Notes under the pieces: model-generated
The model's input: only the letters and a program-made list of their open reading frames with translations
The model's database searches: none
What the model was told of the DNA's origin: nothing
Assembly: GCA_019748335.1 (NCBI GenBank)
Contig: JAIEPP010000191.1
Location: 1-40,676, forward strand
From: Xanthobacteraceae bacterium
Lineage (GTDB): Bacteria > Pseudomonadota > Alphaproteobacteria > Rhizobiales > Xanthobacteraceae
Reading direction: 5' to 3'
Length of the DNA stretch: 40,676 nucleotides
Program-made: the position numbers and the translations under genes
Shown here: positions 24,817-33,542 of the stretch, piece after piece
Numbering within the stretch: the stretch's first letter is position 1
Layout: each line of letters opens with the position of its first letter

Positions 24817-25346
24817 GCGCGGCCTTTTCCTTCATCCGGGCCAGGATCCGGCCCACCATTCCCTGGGCCACGCGGGCGGTCGCCGCTGGCGCGATCGCGC
24901 TTGCGCTTATGGAACGCTCGCTCGACATGAAATTCGTCGACAAAGGCGGCGATCCAGGACGCGATCTCAGCCGACATCGGGACGGTGCCGATGACGTCGC
25001 AACCGCTTTCAAAGATCGCTTCCCCTTCGGTCGGATCGGCGGTGACCTTGGTCAGTTCGAGTTCGGCGCCGCCGTCCTGACGCCGCAGCGCGACCCAGAT
25101 GCGCGGCTCGCCGTCGGCGAGGTTGTCGCGATAATTCGCGGTGTCGGAACTGAACAGGTCGATGCTGGCCGAACCCGCGTAATATGTCGTTGCGTCGGAT
25201 TCGGCCGACAGCACGGTCCACGGCGCGGTCGCAGGTACTTCATCGAGAACCATCGCCGGCGACCACACATGGTCGATCCAGGGATTGTCGATCGCCCGGC
25301 GACGCACCACCACGCCAACTTCGCGCGATGCCTCCGTCATCGCCAT
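24813..25346 (-). CDS. DUF3305 domain protein
   Basis: A 177-residue soluble protein. The ATG at 25346 is preceded by GGAGGG. The body (VGVVVRRRAIDNPWIDHVWSPAMVLDEVPATAPWTVLS ... YYAGSASIDLFSSDTANYRDNLADGEPRIWVALRR) matches DUF3305, and the C-terminus is basic and Gly/Pro-rich (KRKRDRASGDRPRGPGNGGPDPGPDEGKGRA). It is translationally coupled to DUF3306 through ATGA. The partner pair is of unknown biochemical function and occurs with formate dehydrogenase loci in Alpha- and Betaproteobacteria. Confidence 0.9.
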   Translation of the reverse strand: MAMTEASREVGVVVRRRAIDNPWIDHVWSPAMVLDEVPATAPWTVLSAESDATTYYAGSASIDLFSSDTANYRDNLADGEPRIWVALRRQDGGAELELTKVTADPTEGEAIFESGCDVIGTVPMSAEIASWIAAFVDEFHVERAFHKRKRDRASGDRPRGPGNGGPDPGPDEGKGRA

Positions 25347-25371
25347 AACAGGCCCTCCGTCCGCCGACCGG

Positions 25372-26394
25372 TCATGCCACATTCGCCTTTGGTGCAAGCG
25401 GCAGCCCGGCGAGGAGATTTTGCGGCTTCAGGCGCACGACCTTGTCCGCGCCCATAGCCAGAATGAGGTAGACCGGCCTGGTACCGACGCGTTCGTCGAC
25501 CAGCCGCGTGTCCTCAATCGTCAAACGCATCAGGGCGACGATGCGTTCCGAGGCGTTGGCGTCCACCACAGCACCGTTCCACAACGCATTGCCCAGTCTG
25601 GTGCCCTCGCTATCGAGGCCGACGAACCAGCGCCAGTCGCGGTCGTCGATCGAGGCCACCGTCTCGACGCTGACGGCCACACCGAGCAGATGGGCAATCC
25701 ATCGTTCGATCACCCGGCAGAGCCCGGCGCGCGCCTTCGGATTGCCGCCGATGTTCATTACCATCGCATGGGCGTCGGAACGCGACCAGTAGGTCCAGGC
25801 GTTCTCGTCGTCCATCACATCCATCTCGCCAAACGCCTTCGGCGGCGCCAGCATCGCCGTAAGCGGCGACGAATGCAGGTCGTGCTCGGCGTGTTGCTGC
25901 GCCTCAACGACCTCGGCATCGGCAAGCAGCAGTGTACCGTCATGCACGGTCGCCTGCTGGCTGCGATAGAACAGTTCGGCCGCGCGCAGCATATAGGGAT
26001 CGTCGCAACCCTCGAGCGCGTTACGCAGGATCAGATGGCAGAGCTGGGAGAGAAAGATAGGTGGCAGATCGCTGGCGCCATGACGGACGAGGCTCACGTA
26101 TACGGCCTCGAGCGAGGGGGCGGCGACCAGCCGGTCGCGGAAGTTGATCATGAAGGTCCAGTTCTCGCGCGCATCGGGGTCGGCGACCGCAGCGATGTCG
26201 GTTTTCGAAACCGGACGAAGGGGATCCGCCAGCAGGCCGGCGTGCAGGTTTCGCTCGGCCTCGCAAGCGTCAGCCGGCGGCATCAATTCGGGCCGCGCCA
26301 GATAGGCCATGATAAGTTCGGGGGTCGCGACCAGCCCGCCATGATCGGCGCGGCGCGTCAGGTGATGGCCCGAGGCTACCCAGAATTCCCTCAT
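25372..26394 (-). CDS. DUF6352 family protein
   Basis: A 340-residue cytosolic protein, start MREFWVASGHHLTRRADHGGLVATPELIMAYLARPEL. It has no signal peptide, membrane helix or metal-binding cysteine cluster. The middle (ELFYRSQQATVHDGTLLLADAEVVE, DENAWTYWSRSDAHAMVMNIGG) is strongly conserved in style. I assign it to DUF6352 from recall of the family that sits beside rhizobial formate dehydrogenase genes. It overlaps the upstream DUF6505 gene by 4 bp and precedes DUF3305 by 25 bp, so it belongs to the same operon. No activity is known to me. Confidence 0.8.
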   Translation of the reverse strand: MREFWVASGHHLTRRADHGGLVATPELIMAYLARPELMPPADACEAERNLHAGLLADPLRPVSKTDIAAVADPDARENWTFMINFRDRLVAAPSLEAVYVSLVRHGASDLPPIFLSQLCHLILRNALEGCDDPYMLRAAELFYRSQQATVHDGTLLLADAEVVEAQQHAEHDLHSSPLTAMLAPPKAFGEMDVMDDENAWTYWSRSDAHAMVMNIGGNPKARAGLCRVIERWIAHLLGVAVSVETVASIDDRDWRWFVGLDSEGTRLGNALWNGAVVDANASERIVALMRLTIEDTRLVDERVGTRPVYLILAMGADKVVRLKPQNLLAGLPLAPKANVA

Positions 26395-26966
26395 TTGCGG
26401 TTCCCGGTCATGCGGTCGGCTCCCATCAATCCCAGCAGATCGACCTCCTCGGCAGGTTCATCGTCGCCTTCGACTTCGTGAAAGGTAAAGGCGCGGGCAT
26501 GCGCGGGCAACCGATCGCCATCGGCTGCAGCCTCGCGCGGCTTGAGGGTGCGAAAACGCTCGCGGATTTCACCGTCCTCGATGCTGCGTTGCACGGCGAG
26601 CAAGGTTTGGGTCGGGTGGTCGCACAACGAGGCCGCAAACGCGACCTCTTCCTCGGCGGCGCCGCGCGCGGCTTCCATATCCGGCGCGCCGAACTTCTCC
26701 AACAATTGCACGGCGAGGCGCGCAACCACGGCTTGCCGCTCCACCTCCGTCGCTTCGGTCACGATCGCGAGCGTGGACCAGCCCAGACTGTCGATCCCAA
26801 GAAAGCCGGAGCGCAGCGCCACGCGCTGCTTTTGAGCGAGCGCGACTGGATCCTGGTTCCAGAATACGAACGCGCCGGAAACAGCCCATTCGCCGGGTTC
26901 GGCGGCACGCTCGAACACGAAGGTATCCGATGGGTCGAGCCTGATGGTTCGCGGCAATTTCAACAT
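26391..26966 (-). CDS. DUF6505 family protein
   Basis: A 191-residue soluble protein starting MLKLPRTIRLDPSDTFVFERAAEPGEWAVSGAFVFW, with GAGG upstream. The centre (FLGIDSLGWSTLAIVTEATEVERQAVVARLAVQLLEKFGAPD) is the recognisable part; a conserved acidic C-terminus follows (FHEVEGDDEPAEEVDLLGLMGADR). The assignment to DUF6505 is from recall of proteins in the same neighbourhood. It begins 7 bp after the ligase-like gene and is coupled to DUF6352 by ATGA. Its function is unknown. Confidence 0.78.
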   Translation of the reverse strand: MLKLPRTIRLDPSDTFVFERAAEPGEWAVSGAFVFWNQDPVALAQKQRVALRSGFLGIDSLGWSTLAIVTEATEVERQAVVARLAVQLLEKFGAPDMEAARGAAEEEVAFAASLCDHPTQTLLAVQRSIEDGEIRERFRTLKPREAAADGDRLPAHARAFTFHEVEGDDEPAEEVDLLGLMGADRMTGNRK

Positions 26967-26973
26967 GTCCGCC

Positions 26974-27741
26974 TCATCCGAGTTTCGGACCGCGCGAATG
27001 CGGATCATACCAGTCCGCCTTCGCCAGCGCATCCACAAGGCTGGTCCGGTCGGGCGGCCCGCTGCCGGCGGGCAGCTTGACCAGAAGATCGCCGTTGAGG
27101 TCGATTTCCCGGCGCTCGCCGACTTTTCGCTTGGAAAGCCGTTCCAAATAGTCCTTGGCGATGACCTCGAAGCCGCATTCGTTCCAGCGGTCGAACGCTG
27201 TCATCAGATGGCGGGCGAAGCTGCCGATGATGGCGTCGGTGTCGATCATCTCAAAACCTGCGCTCAGCAGCGAAACGCCCGATGCAGCCTCCACCTCCTC
27301 GATATGCGCCATGTCGGCGGCGCGCAGGATCACGCCGAACACCAGCCACGCCGGCACGTCGGCCTCACCGCAATCGGGCGGCCAGCCGAGCCGCGCGCCG
27401 CCGAGCAATCCAGCGTCGAACCTGATCGCATCGGGCCAGTCGAAACTCACGTCCCGCTCGGGCGGGCAATGGGCCGCAATCGCGTCACCCATGGCGTTCA
27501 TGCCGGCGAAGAAGGCCCTGCGGGCCGAGTTCAGCGGTTCGTCGGGTTCGAGAACCACGGCGAATTCGACCAGATCGTAGCGCCGCACCCAGATCAGCGT
27601 CCCGGCACCCGATGCGGCGGCGATTTCGCATCCATGGGCGAACACGTCGCCGAGTTCGCGTAACGCGACCAAAGTATAACCGGGGGGCAGGTCGAGTGCT
27701 TGTTCCGCCCCCGCGAGACTCGACGTCATCGAAAGGCTCAT
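26974..27741 (-). CDS. Biotin/lipoate protein ligase family protein
   Basis: A 255-residue protein with the fold of BirA/LplA enzymes: LDLPPGYTLVALRELGDVFAHGCEIAAASGAGTLIWVRR near the start, and FDWPDAIRFDAGLLGGARLGWP at residues 100-121, which aligns by eye with BirA's KWPNDL...KLAGIL. The catalytic-type lysine of the latter segment is absent, so classical biotin or lipoate transfer is doubtful. The second half (MTAFDRWNECGFEVIAKDYLERL ... GDLLVKLP) is family-typical. The start is uncertain between ATG 27741 and ATG 27729. It is the first gene of the accessory operon and divergent from the multi-cluster ferredoxin-like gene. Confidence 0.82.
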   Translation of the reverse strand: MSLSMTSSLAGAEQALDLPPGYTLVALRELGDVFAHGCEIAAASGAGTLIWVRRYDLVEFAVVLEPDEPLNSARRAFFAGMNAMGDAIAAHCPPERDVSFDWPDAIRFDAGLLGGARLGWPPDCGEADVPAWLVFGVILRAADMAHIEEVEAASGVSLLSAGFEMIDTDAIIGSFARHLMTAFDRWNECGFEVIAKDYLERLSKRKVGERREIDLNGDLLVKLPAGSGPPDRTSLVDALAKADWYDPHSRGPKLG

Positions 27742-27786
27742 CCCTCTAATGCTTTGCGGTCCGCCGGTGTATGCTATCCCCCTTGG

Positions 27787-27801
27787 GCTCGCAACGCGAG
27801 C
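27787..27801. promoter_or_regulatory. Palindrome in the divergent intergenic region
   Basis: GCTCGC (27787-27792) and GCGAGC (27796-27801) are perfect arms with a three-base spacer, in the 153-bp gap between the divergent ligase-like and ferredoxin-like genes. It is GC-rich, so chance is less excluded than for AT-rich sites. A shared operator is possible. No FNR/FixK-type TTGAT-N4-ATCAA box is complete here. Confidence 0.35.
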
Positions 27802-27894
27802 GGGTCCCGGTCTTGCGGAAATTTGATCCGGCAAGGTACTGCGGAACCAGAAACGAACCGCACGACCTGCGCGCCGGTTCAGGGTATTGAATTC

Positions 27895-29931
27895 ATGGGT
27901 ACGGCGCCGTCTCATCTTCTGATTTGCAGTTGCGAGAAGACCATGCCGCTCGATGCGGCGGCGATTGGCCGCGGCTGCGCGGGCAAGATAACGCAAGTAA
28001 ACCAGCTCTGCGGCCTCGAACTTGAGCGGTTCAAGGAAGCCCTCGCCGACGGCACGCCCATTACGGTGGCCTGTACGCAGGAGGCCCCGCTGTTCCGGGA
28101 AGTCGCGGAAAGTTTCCCGCAAGCCCAGCTCAGCTTCGCCAACATCCGCGAAACCGGCGGCTGGTCGAACGAGGCGGCCGCGGCCGGCCCGAAAGCCGCG
28201 GCGCTGATCGCAGCGGCCCAGGAAGGCATGCCGCCGATCTCGATGGTGACGCTGGAGAGCAGCGGCGTCGCGCTGATCTACGGCCGCGACGAGATCGCCA
28301 TCGAGGCCGCCCAGCGCCTCGCCGATCGCCTCGATATTACCGTGCTTCTGACCAGGTCCGGCGACGTCGCCCCGCGCCGGATCAATGAGTTTCCGGTTCT
28401 CAAGGGCACCATCCGCAACGCGCGCGGGCATCTCGGCGCGTTTGAGCTTGCAATCGACGACTATGCGCTGCCGCTGCCCTCCTCGCGCGCCAAACTCCTG
28501 TTCGGCCCCTCGCGCGACGGCGCGACCTCGACCTGCGACCTGATCCTCGATCTCTCGGGCGGCACTGCGTTATTCCCGGCGCCTGAATTGCGTCCGGGAT
28601 ATCTGCGCGCCGATCCACGCGACCGCGCCGCCGTCGAGCGCGCGATCGCGGATGCCGGCGGCCTGGTCGGCACCTTTGACAAGCCGCGCTTCATCCACTT
28701 CGAGGAAGCGCTTTGCGCCCATTCGCGCTCCGGCATCACCGGATGCACGCGCTGCCTCGATCTCTGCCCAACCGGGGCGATCACGCCAAACGGCAATGCA
28801 GTCGCGATCGACGCCAATGTGTGCGCCGGCTGCGGCGCCTGCGCCTCGGTATGTCCGACGGGTGCGGCTTCCTACGCGCTGCCCAGCGCCGACGCGCTGA
28901 TGCGGCGGTTGCGCACGCTGGTGCAGACCTATCGCAAGGCGGGCGGCAGTAACGCGATCGTGCTGTTTCATGACGGCGAGCACGGCGACGGATTGATTGA
29001 CGCCCTGGCCCGGTTCGGCGCCGGACTGCCGGCGCATGTGCTGCCGCTGCGGGTCAACGAGGTCACGCAGCTCGGACCGGAGAACATCGCCGCGGTCTTT
29101 GCCTATGGCGGCAGCGGCGTGGCGATCCTGACGCGCGCCCGACCCAAACACGATATTGCCGGACTGCGCCGGTCCGCCGAGACGTCCGACACCGTTGTTG
29201 CCGCGCTCGGTTTCGGCGCGGGCCTGGTGCGCATCATCGAGACCGACGACCCCGACCAGCTGCGCGTCCTGCTCGATGCTGCGCCGGTTGGCATCACGAC
29301 GCTAAAGCCGGCCGGCTTCGTGCCGCGCGGCGGCAAACGCGGCGTACTCGAAACGACGTTTCGTGAACTGCATCTCGCGGCACCCGCGCCGGTCGATGCG
29401 GTGCCGCTTGTGCCGGGTGCGCCGTTCGGTGGCGTCAATCTCAATGTCGAAGGCTGCACGCTGTGCCATGCCTGCGTCACCGCCTGCCCGACCGGCGCGC
29501 TGTCCGACAACCCCGACCGCGCCATGCTGCGCTTCACCGAAAGTCTGTGCGTGCAGTGCGGACTTTGCGAAGCGACCTGTCCCGAAAAGGTCATCACGCT
29601 CGAGCCGCGGCTGGATTTTGCGGCATGGAACGCGCCATTGCGCGTTCTGAAGGAAGAAGAACCGTTCCACTGCATCGCCTGCGGCAAGCCGTTCGGCACC
29701 AAGAGCTCGATCGATCGCGTGTTGGCAAAACTCGGCGAGAAGCACTGGATGTTCCAGGGCGCCAATGCCAAACGCATCGACGTCATCAAAATGTGCGCCG
29801 ACTGCCGGGTCGAAGCCGTGGTCAATGAGGGCTTTGACCCGCATGGCGCGCCGCAGCGGCCACCCGTGATGTCGACCGAAGATTATTTGCGTGCGCGCGA
29901 TCGGAAGAAAGGCGATCCCCTTGGATCATGA
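27895..29931 (+). CDS. Multi-[4Fe-4S] ferredoxin-like protein with HdrA-like N-terminus
   Basis: A 678-residue cytoplasmic iron-sulfur protein. The N-terminus (LLICSCEKTM at ~8, ...LCGLE ~39, TVACTQEAPLFREV ~58) resembles the Cys-containing first domain of HdrA-type proteins. Four ferredoxin clusters follow in two pairs: Cys274/284/287/291 with CAGCGACASVCPTG (~310), and CTLCHACVTACPTG (~525) with CVQCGLCEATCPEK (~555). Between the pairs lies an alpha/beta domain (FAYGGSGVAIL). Near the end CIACGK and MCADCR form a possible metal site. No flavin-binding domain is seen. The ATG at 27895 has AGGG upstream. It heads the operon with the Mrp ATPase and probably supplies electrons or clusters to formate dehydrogenase assembly. 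Confidence 0.88.
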   Translation: MGTAPSHLLICSCEKTMPLDAAAIGRGCAGKITQVNQLCGLELERFKEALADGTPITVACTQEAPLFREVAESFPQAQLSFANIRETGGWSNEAAAAGPKAAALIAAAQEGMPPISMVTLESSGVALIYGRDEIAIEAAQRLADRLDITVLLTRSGDVAPRRINEFPVLKGTIRNARGHLGAFELAIDDYALPLPSSRAKLLFGPSRDGATSTCDLILDLSGGTALFPAPELRPGYLRADPRDRAAVERAIADAGGLVGTFDKPRFIHFEEALCAHSRSGITGCTRCLDLCPTGAITPNGNAVAIDANVCAGCGACASVCPTGAASYALPSADALMRRLRTLVQTYRKAGGSNAIVLFHDGEHGDGLIDALARFGAGLPAHVLPLRVNEVTQLGPENIAAVFAYGGSGVAILTRARPKHDIAGLRRSAETSDTVVAALGFGAGLVRIIETDDPDQLRVLLDAAPVGITTLKPAGFVPRGGKRGVLETTFRELHLAAPAPVDAVPLVPGAPFGGVNLNVEGCTLCHACVTACPTGALSDNPDRAMLRFTESLCVQCGLCEATCPEKVITLEPRLDFAAWNAPLRVLKEEEPFHCIACGKPFGTKSSIDRVLAKLGEKHWMFQGANAKRIDVIKMCADCRVEAVVNEGFDPHGAPQRPPVMSTEDYLRARDRKKGDPLGS

Positions 29932-29941
29932 GGAACCCGTC

Positions 29942-30793
29942 GTGTCCGCCACCCAGCCAACCCCTGCAGCACATGCAACGTCGCGAGCCGTTGGCATTCC
30001 CGGCGTCAAACACGTCATCGCGGTCGCCTCCGGCAAGGGCGGTGTCGGCAAGTCCACCACCTCGTGCAATCTGGCGCTCGGTTTTGCCGCCCTCGGACTG
30101 AAAACCGGCATCCTCGATGCCGACATCTATGGCCCTTCGCAACCAAAACTGTTCGGCCTGCGTGGCAAACCCCGTCAGGTCGGCCCGCGCATGCTGGAGC
30201 CGCTGGAGCGCTTTGGCGTCAAGGTGATGTCGATCGGCTTTCTGGTCGAGGAAGACCTTGCGATGATCTGGCGCGGGCCGATGGTGATCTCGTCCATCAC
30301 GCAAATGCTGCGCGAGGTGGCGTGGGGCGATCTCGATATCCTGGTCATCGACCTGCCGCCGGGCACCGGCGATGCGCAGCTGACGATGGCGCAGCAGGCG
30401 CCGCTCGCAGGTGCGGTCATCGTCTCCACCCCGCAGGACATCGCGCTGATCGACGCGCGGCGCGGCATCGCGATGTTTGAGAAGGTGAACATCCCGATCC
30501 TGGGATTGATCGAAAACATGTCGGGCTTCTGCTGCCCCGCCTGCCAGAAGCTCACGCCGATATTCGGCCACGGCGGCGCAAGGCTGGAGGCCGAAAGACG
30601 CGGGATTCCGTTTCTGGGCGATATCCCCCTTGATATAGGTATTCGCCAGACCTCAGACGACGGACGCCCGATCGTCGCGACCAAGCCCGACGGTGTTCAT
30701 GCGCGTCACTACATCGATATTGCCAGCGACGTCTGGACCGCGATTACCTCCGGCATGGCGAGCAAGCCCCCGCCTCGCATTATCATCGAGTGA
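29942..30793 (+). CDS. mrp: Mrp/NBP35-type iron-sulfur carrier ATPase
   Basis: A 283-residue P-loop ATPase of the Mrp/ApbC group, which carries and transfers [4Fe-4S] clusters. The deviant Walker A is SGKGGVGKST (about residue 33). DADIYGPSQPKLFG and DLPPGTGDAQLT are family motifs, and ENMSGFCCPACQ contains the CxxC that holds the bridging cluster. It lacks the N-terminal DUF59 domain present in the chromosomal housekeeping copies, so this is the shorter form. The GTG at 29942 was chosen because AGGA lies seven bases upstream; the ferredoxin-like gene ends 10 bp before. It is probably dedicated to this formate dehydrogenase. Confidence 0.93.
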   Translation: MSATQPTPAAHATSRAVGIPGVKHVIAVASGKGGVGKSTTSCNLALGFAALGLKTGILDADIYGPSQPKLFGLRGKPRQVGPRMLEPLERFGVKVMSIGFLVEEDLAMIWRGPMVISSITQMLREVAWGDLDILVIDLPPGTGDAQLTMAQQAPLAGAVIVSTPQDIALIDARRGIAMFEKVNIPILGLIENMSGFCCPACQKLTPIFGHGGARLEAERRGIPFLGDIPLDIGIRQTSDDGRPIVATKPDGVHARHYIDIASDVWTAITSGMASKPPPRIIIE

Positions 30794-30968
30794 ACGGAAC
30801 GGCTGCGGCATCATTGCATCGCAGCGAAGACACACGGTCGGCTGTGGCGGTCATGATGCGTTGTCCGCAGCCATTGACCAATGTGCTCACGCGCGGCCGA
30901 TTGTGCCGAGCCGGTTTTCGCGATACGAGGGAGACGCAACTATTTCTGCGAGCACAAGGGAATACGTC

Positions 30969-31475
30969 GTGCGCATATTCAGACGGTTTGGATTGGCGGC
31001 CGCGATCCTCTCGATCGGGCTGACAGCAAATGGACCCGTAGCTCGTGCGGACAGTTGGAAAGATGCCACGGCGGCGTTTGCGAAGAAGCAATACGCGACG
31101 GCGATAAAGCTCTTCCGGCCGCTCGCGGAAAAAGGCGATGCACTGGCGCAATACAAGGTCGCGGTGATGCACAAGATGGGACTGGGCGTTCCAAAGAGCG
31201 AGAAGGAAGCGCGAAAGTGGAGCCGGCTCGCCGCCAAACAGGGAAACCCTGAAGCCCAGCAGTTGCTGGGGAGCCTCTACTACGAGGCAAGTGGCGGGGA
31301 ATCGCAGGACACGCTTCGTGCCTATATGTGGTATGAAGTAGCAGCTGCGCAGGGAAATTCCGAGGCTCAGAAGGATCTCGCTTCGCTTACGAAGGAGCTG
31401 ACTCCGCAACAAGTCGCGGAAGCCCGCGAAAAGGCGCAAAAATGTAAGTCGTCAGGTTACGAGCAATGCGAGTGA
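30969..31475 (+). CDS. Sel1-repeat (TPR-like) exported protein
   Basis: A 168-residue protein starting with GTG after AAGGGA. Residues 1-27 form a signal peptide (RFGLAAAILSIGLTANGPVARA). Two or three Sel1-like repeats follow (YATAIKLFRPLAEKGDALAQYKVAVMHKMGLGVPKSEKEARKWSRLAAKQGNPEAQQLLGSLYYEA ... AYMWYEVAAAQGNSEAQKDL). The tail has two cysteines (KCKSSGYEQCE), perhaps a disulfide. Such proteins usually mediate protein-protein contacts in the periplasm. It follows mrp by 175 bp and is probably independent of the formate operon. Confidence 0.85.
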   Translation: MRIFRRFGLAAAILSIGLTANGPVARADSWKDATAAFAKKQYATAIKLFRPLAEKGDALAQYKVAVMHKMGLGVPKSEKEARKWSRLAAKQGNPEAQQLLGSLYYEASGGESQDTLRAYMWYEVAAAQGNSEAQKDLASLTKELTPQQVAEAREKAQKCKSSGYEQCE

Positions 31476-31651
31476 TCAAGCGCGGATAGAGGTCATTTCC
31501 AAGGACCGCTCCCAGACAGTTGCTTTGTTGGGGATGCACATTCTTCGCTTCACGCCTCAGCCGGCATTCACGCGCAACGCGCTGGCTGTTTGGCGTTGAT
31601 CAGCGGCGCGGTCTTGTCTTAGTCCAATGAGAGCTTGGGAAAATCCGCGAC

Positions 31652-31897
31652 CTACGGCCCGACGAGAGATGGCGCGAGGCTCTCCTCGCCGACGATAAGG
31701 CCTAGTTCCCTCAATTCGTCACGGTGTAGATCGATTTCCAGGATCGCCAGGACCAAAAATAAAGCTATCGCCGCGAAGATAAGAATCGGCGACGCCGAAG
31801 TCTCAATCATCGTGGCTTGCGCGGATCTTCGGCTGCGAGATGCCCGATGAAGTGAAATGACCCAAGCATACAGCCGCAAAAAGCTCTGCCTTTGCAT
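31652..31897 (-). CDS. Small membrane protein, unknown
   Basis: An 81-residue frame with a strong ribosome site (AAGGAGAGC) before the ATG at 31897. A shorter 52-residue start at 31810 (MIETSASPILIFAAIALFLVLAILEIDLHRDELRELGLI) contains the only clear feature, one hydrophobic helix followed by a charged amphipathic end; that part looks like a real conserved small protein. The first 29 residues are basic and less convincing. No neighbour suggests a function. Confidence 0.5.
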   Translation of the reverse strand: MQRQSFLRLYAWVISLHRASRSRRSAQATMIETSASPILIFAAIALFLVLAILEIDLHRDELRELGLIVGEESLAPSLVGP

Positions 31898-32546
31898 TTC
31901 GGCTCTCCTTCGAGGAGTCCGGAGCGCGCGTCATCTTGACCTGAATAACCTATTAACACGATCAGAGGGACCTTACAGCAGAAAACTTCGAGAATTTTGG
32001 TCGAGCGAAGCCAAACTTCAAATCCGTTGGAAGCTTGCTTGGCTTGACGAAAATTACCTGGACTTCCGCATTACGTAGCCATTCATTCCACGAATTGAGC
32101 GCTTGCCAAGAATTCGCTTCACCAACTCCGGGCCTGCCAAACGACATCGCATCCAAACCATCGGCCCGCCGCTCACGCCGCAGCGCGTTCAGTTCAGTCC
32201 GCCCACACTGGCTGTCGCTGGATTTTCTTTGATCTCCCGGTGCACACGTCGTGCACATGCCGCCTTCCAACTAGTTGAAGAACTTGAACTCTCGCTCCAG
32301 TCCATCATGGGGAAGTTTGAGCTAGGTCCAGCCAATGAAAGCCAGCGAAATCTAAGTCGCACATCCCAAAGACCGCTTCGCGCCGCCATAAGCGGCCATC
32401 GCCCGCCTCTTTACAGAAGGAGCGCGAGCCTTGAAGTCGCACAGTTGTACCTGCGTTGGTCCATTTCCTGGCGAAGCCCACGCCGGATTCAGGCCTGCAG
32501 CGTTAGACCGCCTGCTTGAAGCCGCCTCAACGAACGCTCTGGAGCT
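31898..32546. other. Gene-poor stretch
   Basis: About 650 bp without a convincing gene on either strand. Open frames here have no ribosome sites or family resemblance, and the base composition is more AT-rich than the flanks. I see no long inverted repeat, tRNA or insertion sequence end. It separates the formate region from a run of minus-strand hydrolase genes and may be decayed sequence. Confidence 0.5.
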
Positions 32547-33449
32547 TTATTCGGGCGCGCCTGTCTGAACTCCCGCGAAGGCTGCGATGTTGTCCCGGAG
32601 CCAATCCTCCACGGATCTCGGCTTTCGGCCAGTCAGATCAGAGAACGTGGCGGTCGTTTCAGCCAACACCGATCGCTCGAACATGAGATCGAGGCCAAGC
32701 AACAAATCAGCGATCGGCTCGGTTAGTCCCGTTCCAATCAGCACTTCGCGGTGCTCGGCCGGCGACCGATGTTCGTAGGCGACGGACCGCCCGAGCAACC
32801 GCGACAGGATGTCGGCAACATCGGGCATGCTCACGGCGCCTGGCCCCGTAAGATGATAGGCGCGCTGCGTATGGACCGACCGATCATCGAGCAGCGCAAT
32901 CCGCGCAGCCTCGGCGACATCGCGAGCGTCGACCAGGTTCACCCGCCCCTCACCTGCCGCTCCGCCCCAACGACCGGCGACCACCGGCGCCCCGGCGCGC
33001 GCAAGGGTGTCCATGAAAGTGCTTGGGCGAATGATCGTGTAGCCGATATCGAACTGCGCCAGGTGAGCCTCGATCTGCATGTGCCAATCGAAAGGATGCA
33101 GCCTGGTGGGGGGACCCATGGCCGACAGTTTGACCACGTGCGAAACGCCAGCGGCCACCGCCGCATTTGTCAACGCGATCTCGTTCTGGACTTGTCGCAT
33201 GGAGGTGCCATGAGCGAGGAAAAGCCGGTCCGCGCCGTGGAATGCGTCAGACAGAGAGGATGGCAAGTCAAAATCGACGACGCCTCGGGCGATGCCCGGC
33301 GGAAGGCGATCGTTGTCCGCATTGCGGGTCAAAGCCAAAATTTCGACTGGGTCGCTCAACAGCGTTTTGATGAGCGCGGTACCAACCCGACCGGTTGCAC
33401 CCGCGATGACGACGCGAGGTCGGGACGCTTTCTTAGAAGACTGGGCCAT
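32547..33449 (-). CDS. NmrA-like NAD(P)-binding oxidoreductase
   Basis: A 300-residue atypical short-chain dehydrogenase fold. Near the start, VVIAGATGRVGTALIKTLL is the GxxGxxG dinucleotide site. The middle (VSHVVKLSAMGPP, YTIIRPSTFMDTL) and DARDVAEAARIALLD are NmrA/quinone-oxidoreductase-2 features; no Tyr-x-x-x-Lys catalytic pair is present, as in redox-sensing members. ATG at 33449 was preferred over 33455 because AAGGAA is then properly spaced. It is the last gene of a minus-strand run with an alpha/beta hydrolase and a metallo-hydrolase. The substrate is unknown. Confidence 0.88.
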   Translation of the reverse strand: MAQSSKKASRPRVVIAGATGRVGTALIKTLLSDPVEILALTRNADNDRLPPGIARGVVDFDLPSSLSDAFHGADRLFLAHGTSMRQVQNEIALTNAAVAAGVSHVVKLSAMGPPTRLHPFDWHMQIEAHLAQFDIGYTIIRPSTFMDTLARAGAPVVAGRWGGAAGEGRVNLVDARDVAEAARIALLDDRSVHTQRAYHLTGPGAVSMPDVADILSRLLGRSVAYEHRSPAEHREVLIGTGLTEPIADLLLGLDLMFERSVLAETTATFSDLTGRKPRSVEDWLRDNIAAFAGVQTGAPE

Positions 33450-33542
33450 CGTCATTTCCTTAATGTAATATTTATCGTCGGTTCAAAGCCTAACCCGCCG
33501 GCTGCCGACGAGCCGTACGAAGTCGTGATCTACTCGCGATCC

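Noticed and set aside
27829-27842. TTGATCCGGCAAGG as an FNR/FixK box before the ferredoxin-like gene
   Set aside because: Only the left half-site TTGAT is present; the right half ATCAA is missing.
31962-32270. 102-residue minus-strand frame in the gene-poor stretch
   Set aside because: No ribosome binding site, no recognisable domain and uneven composition; treated as chance.
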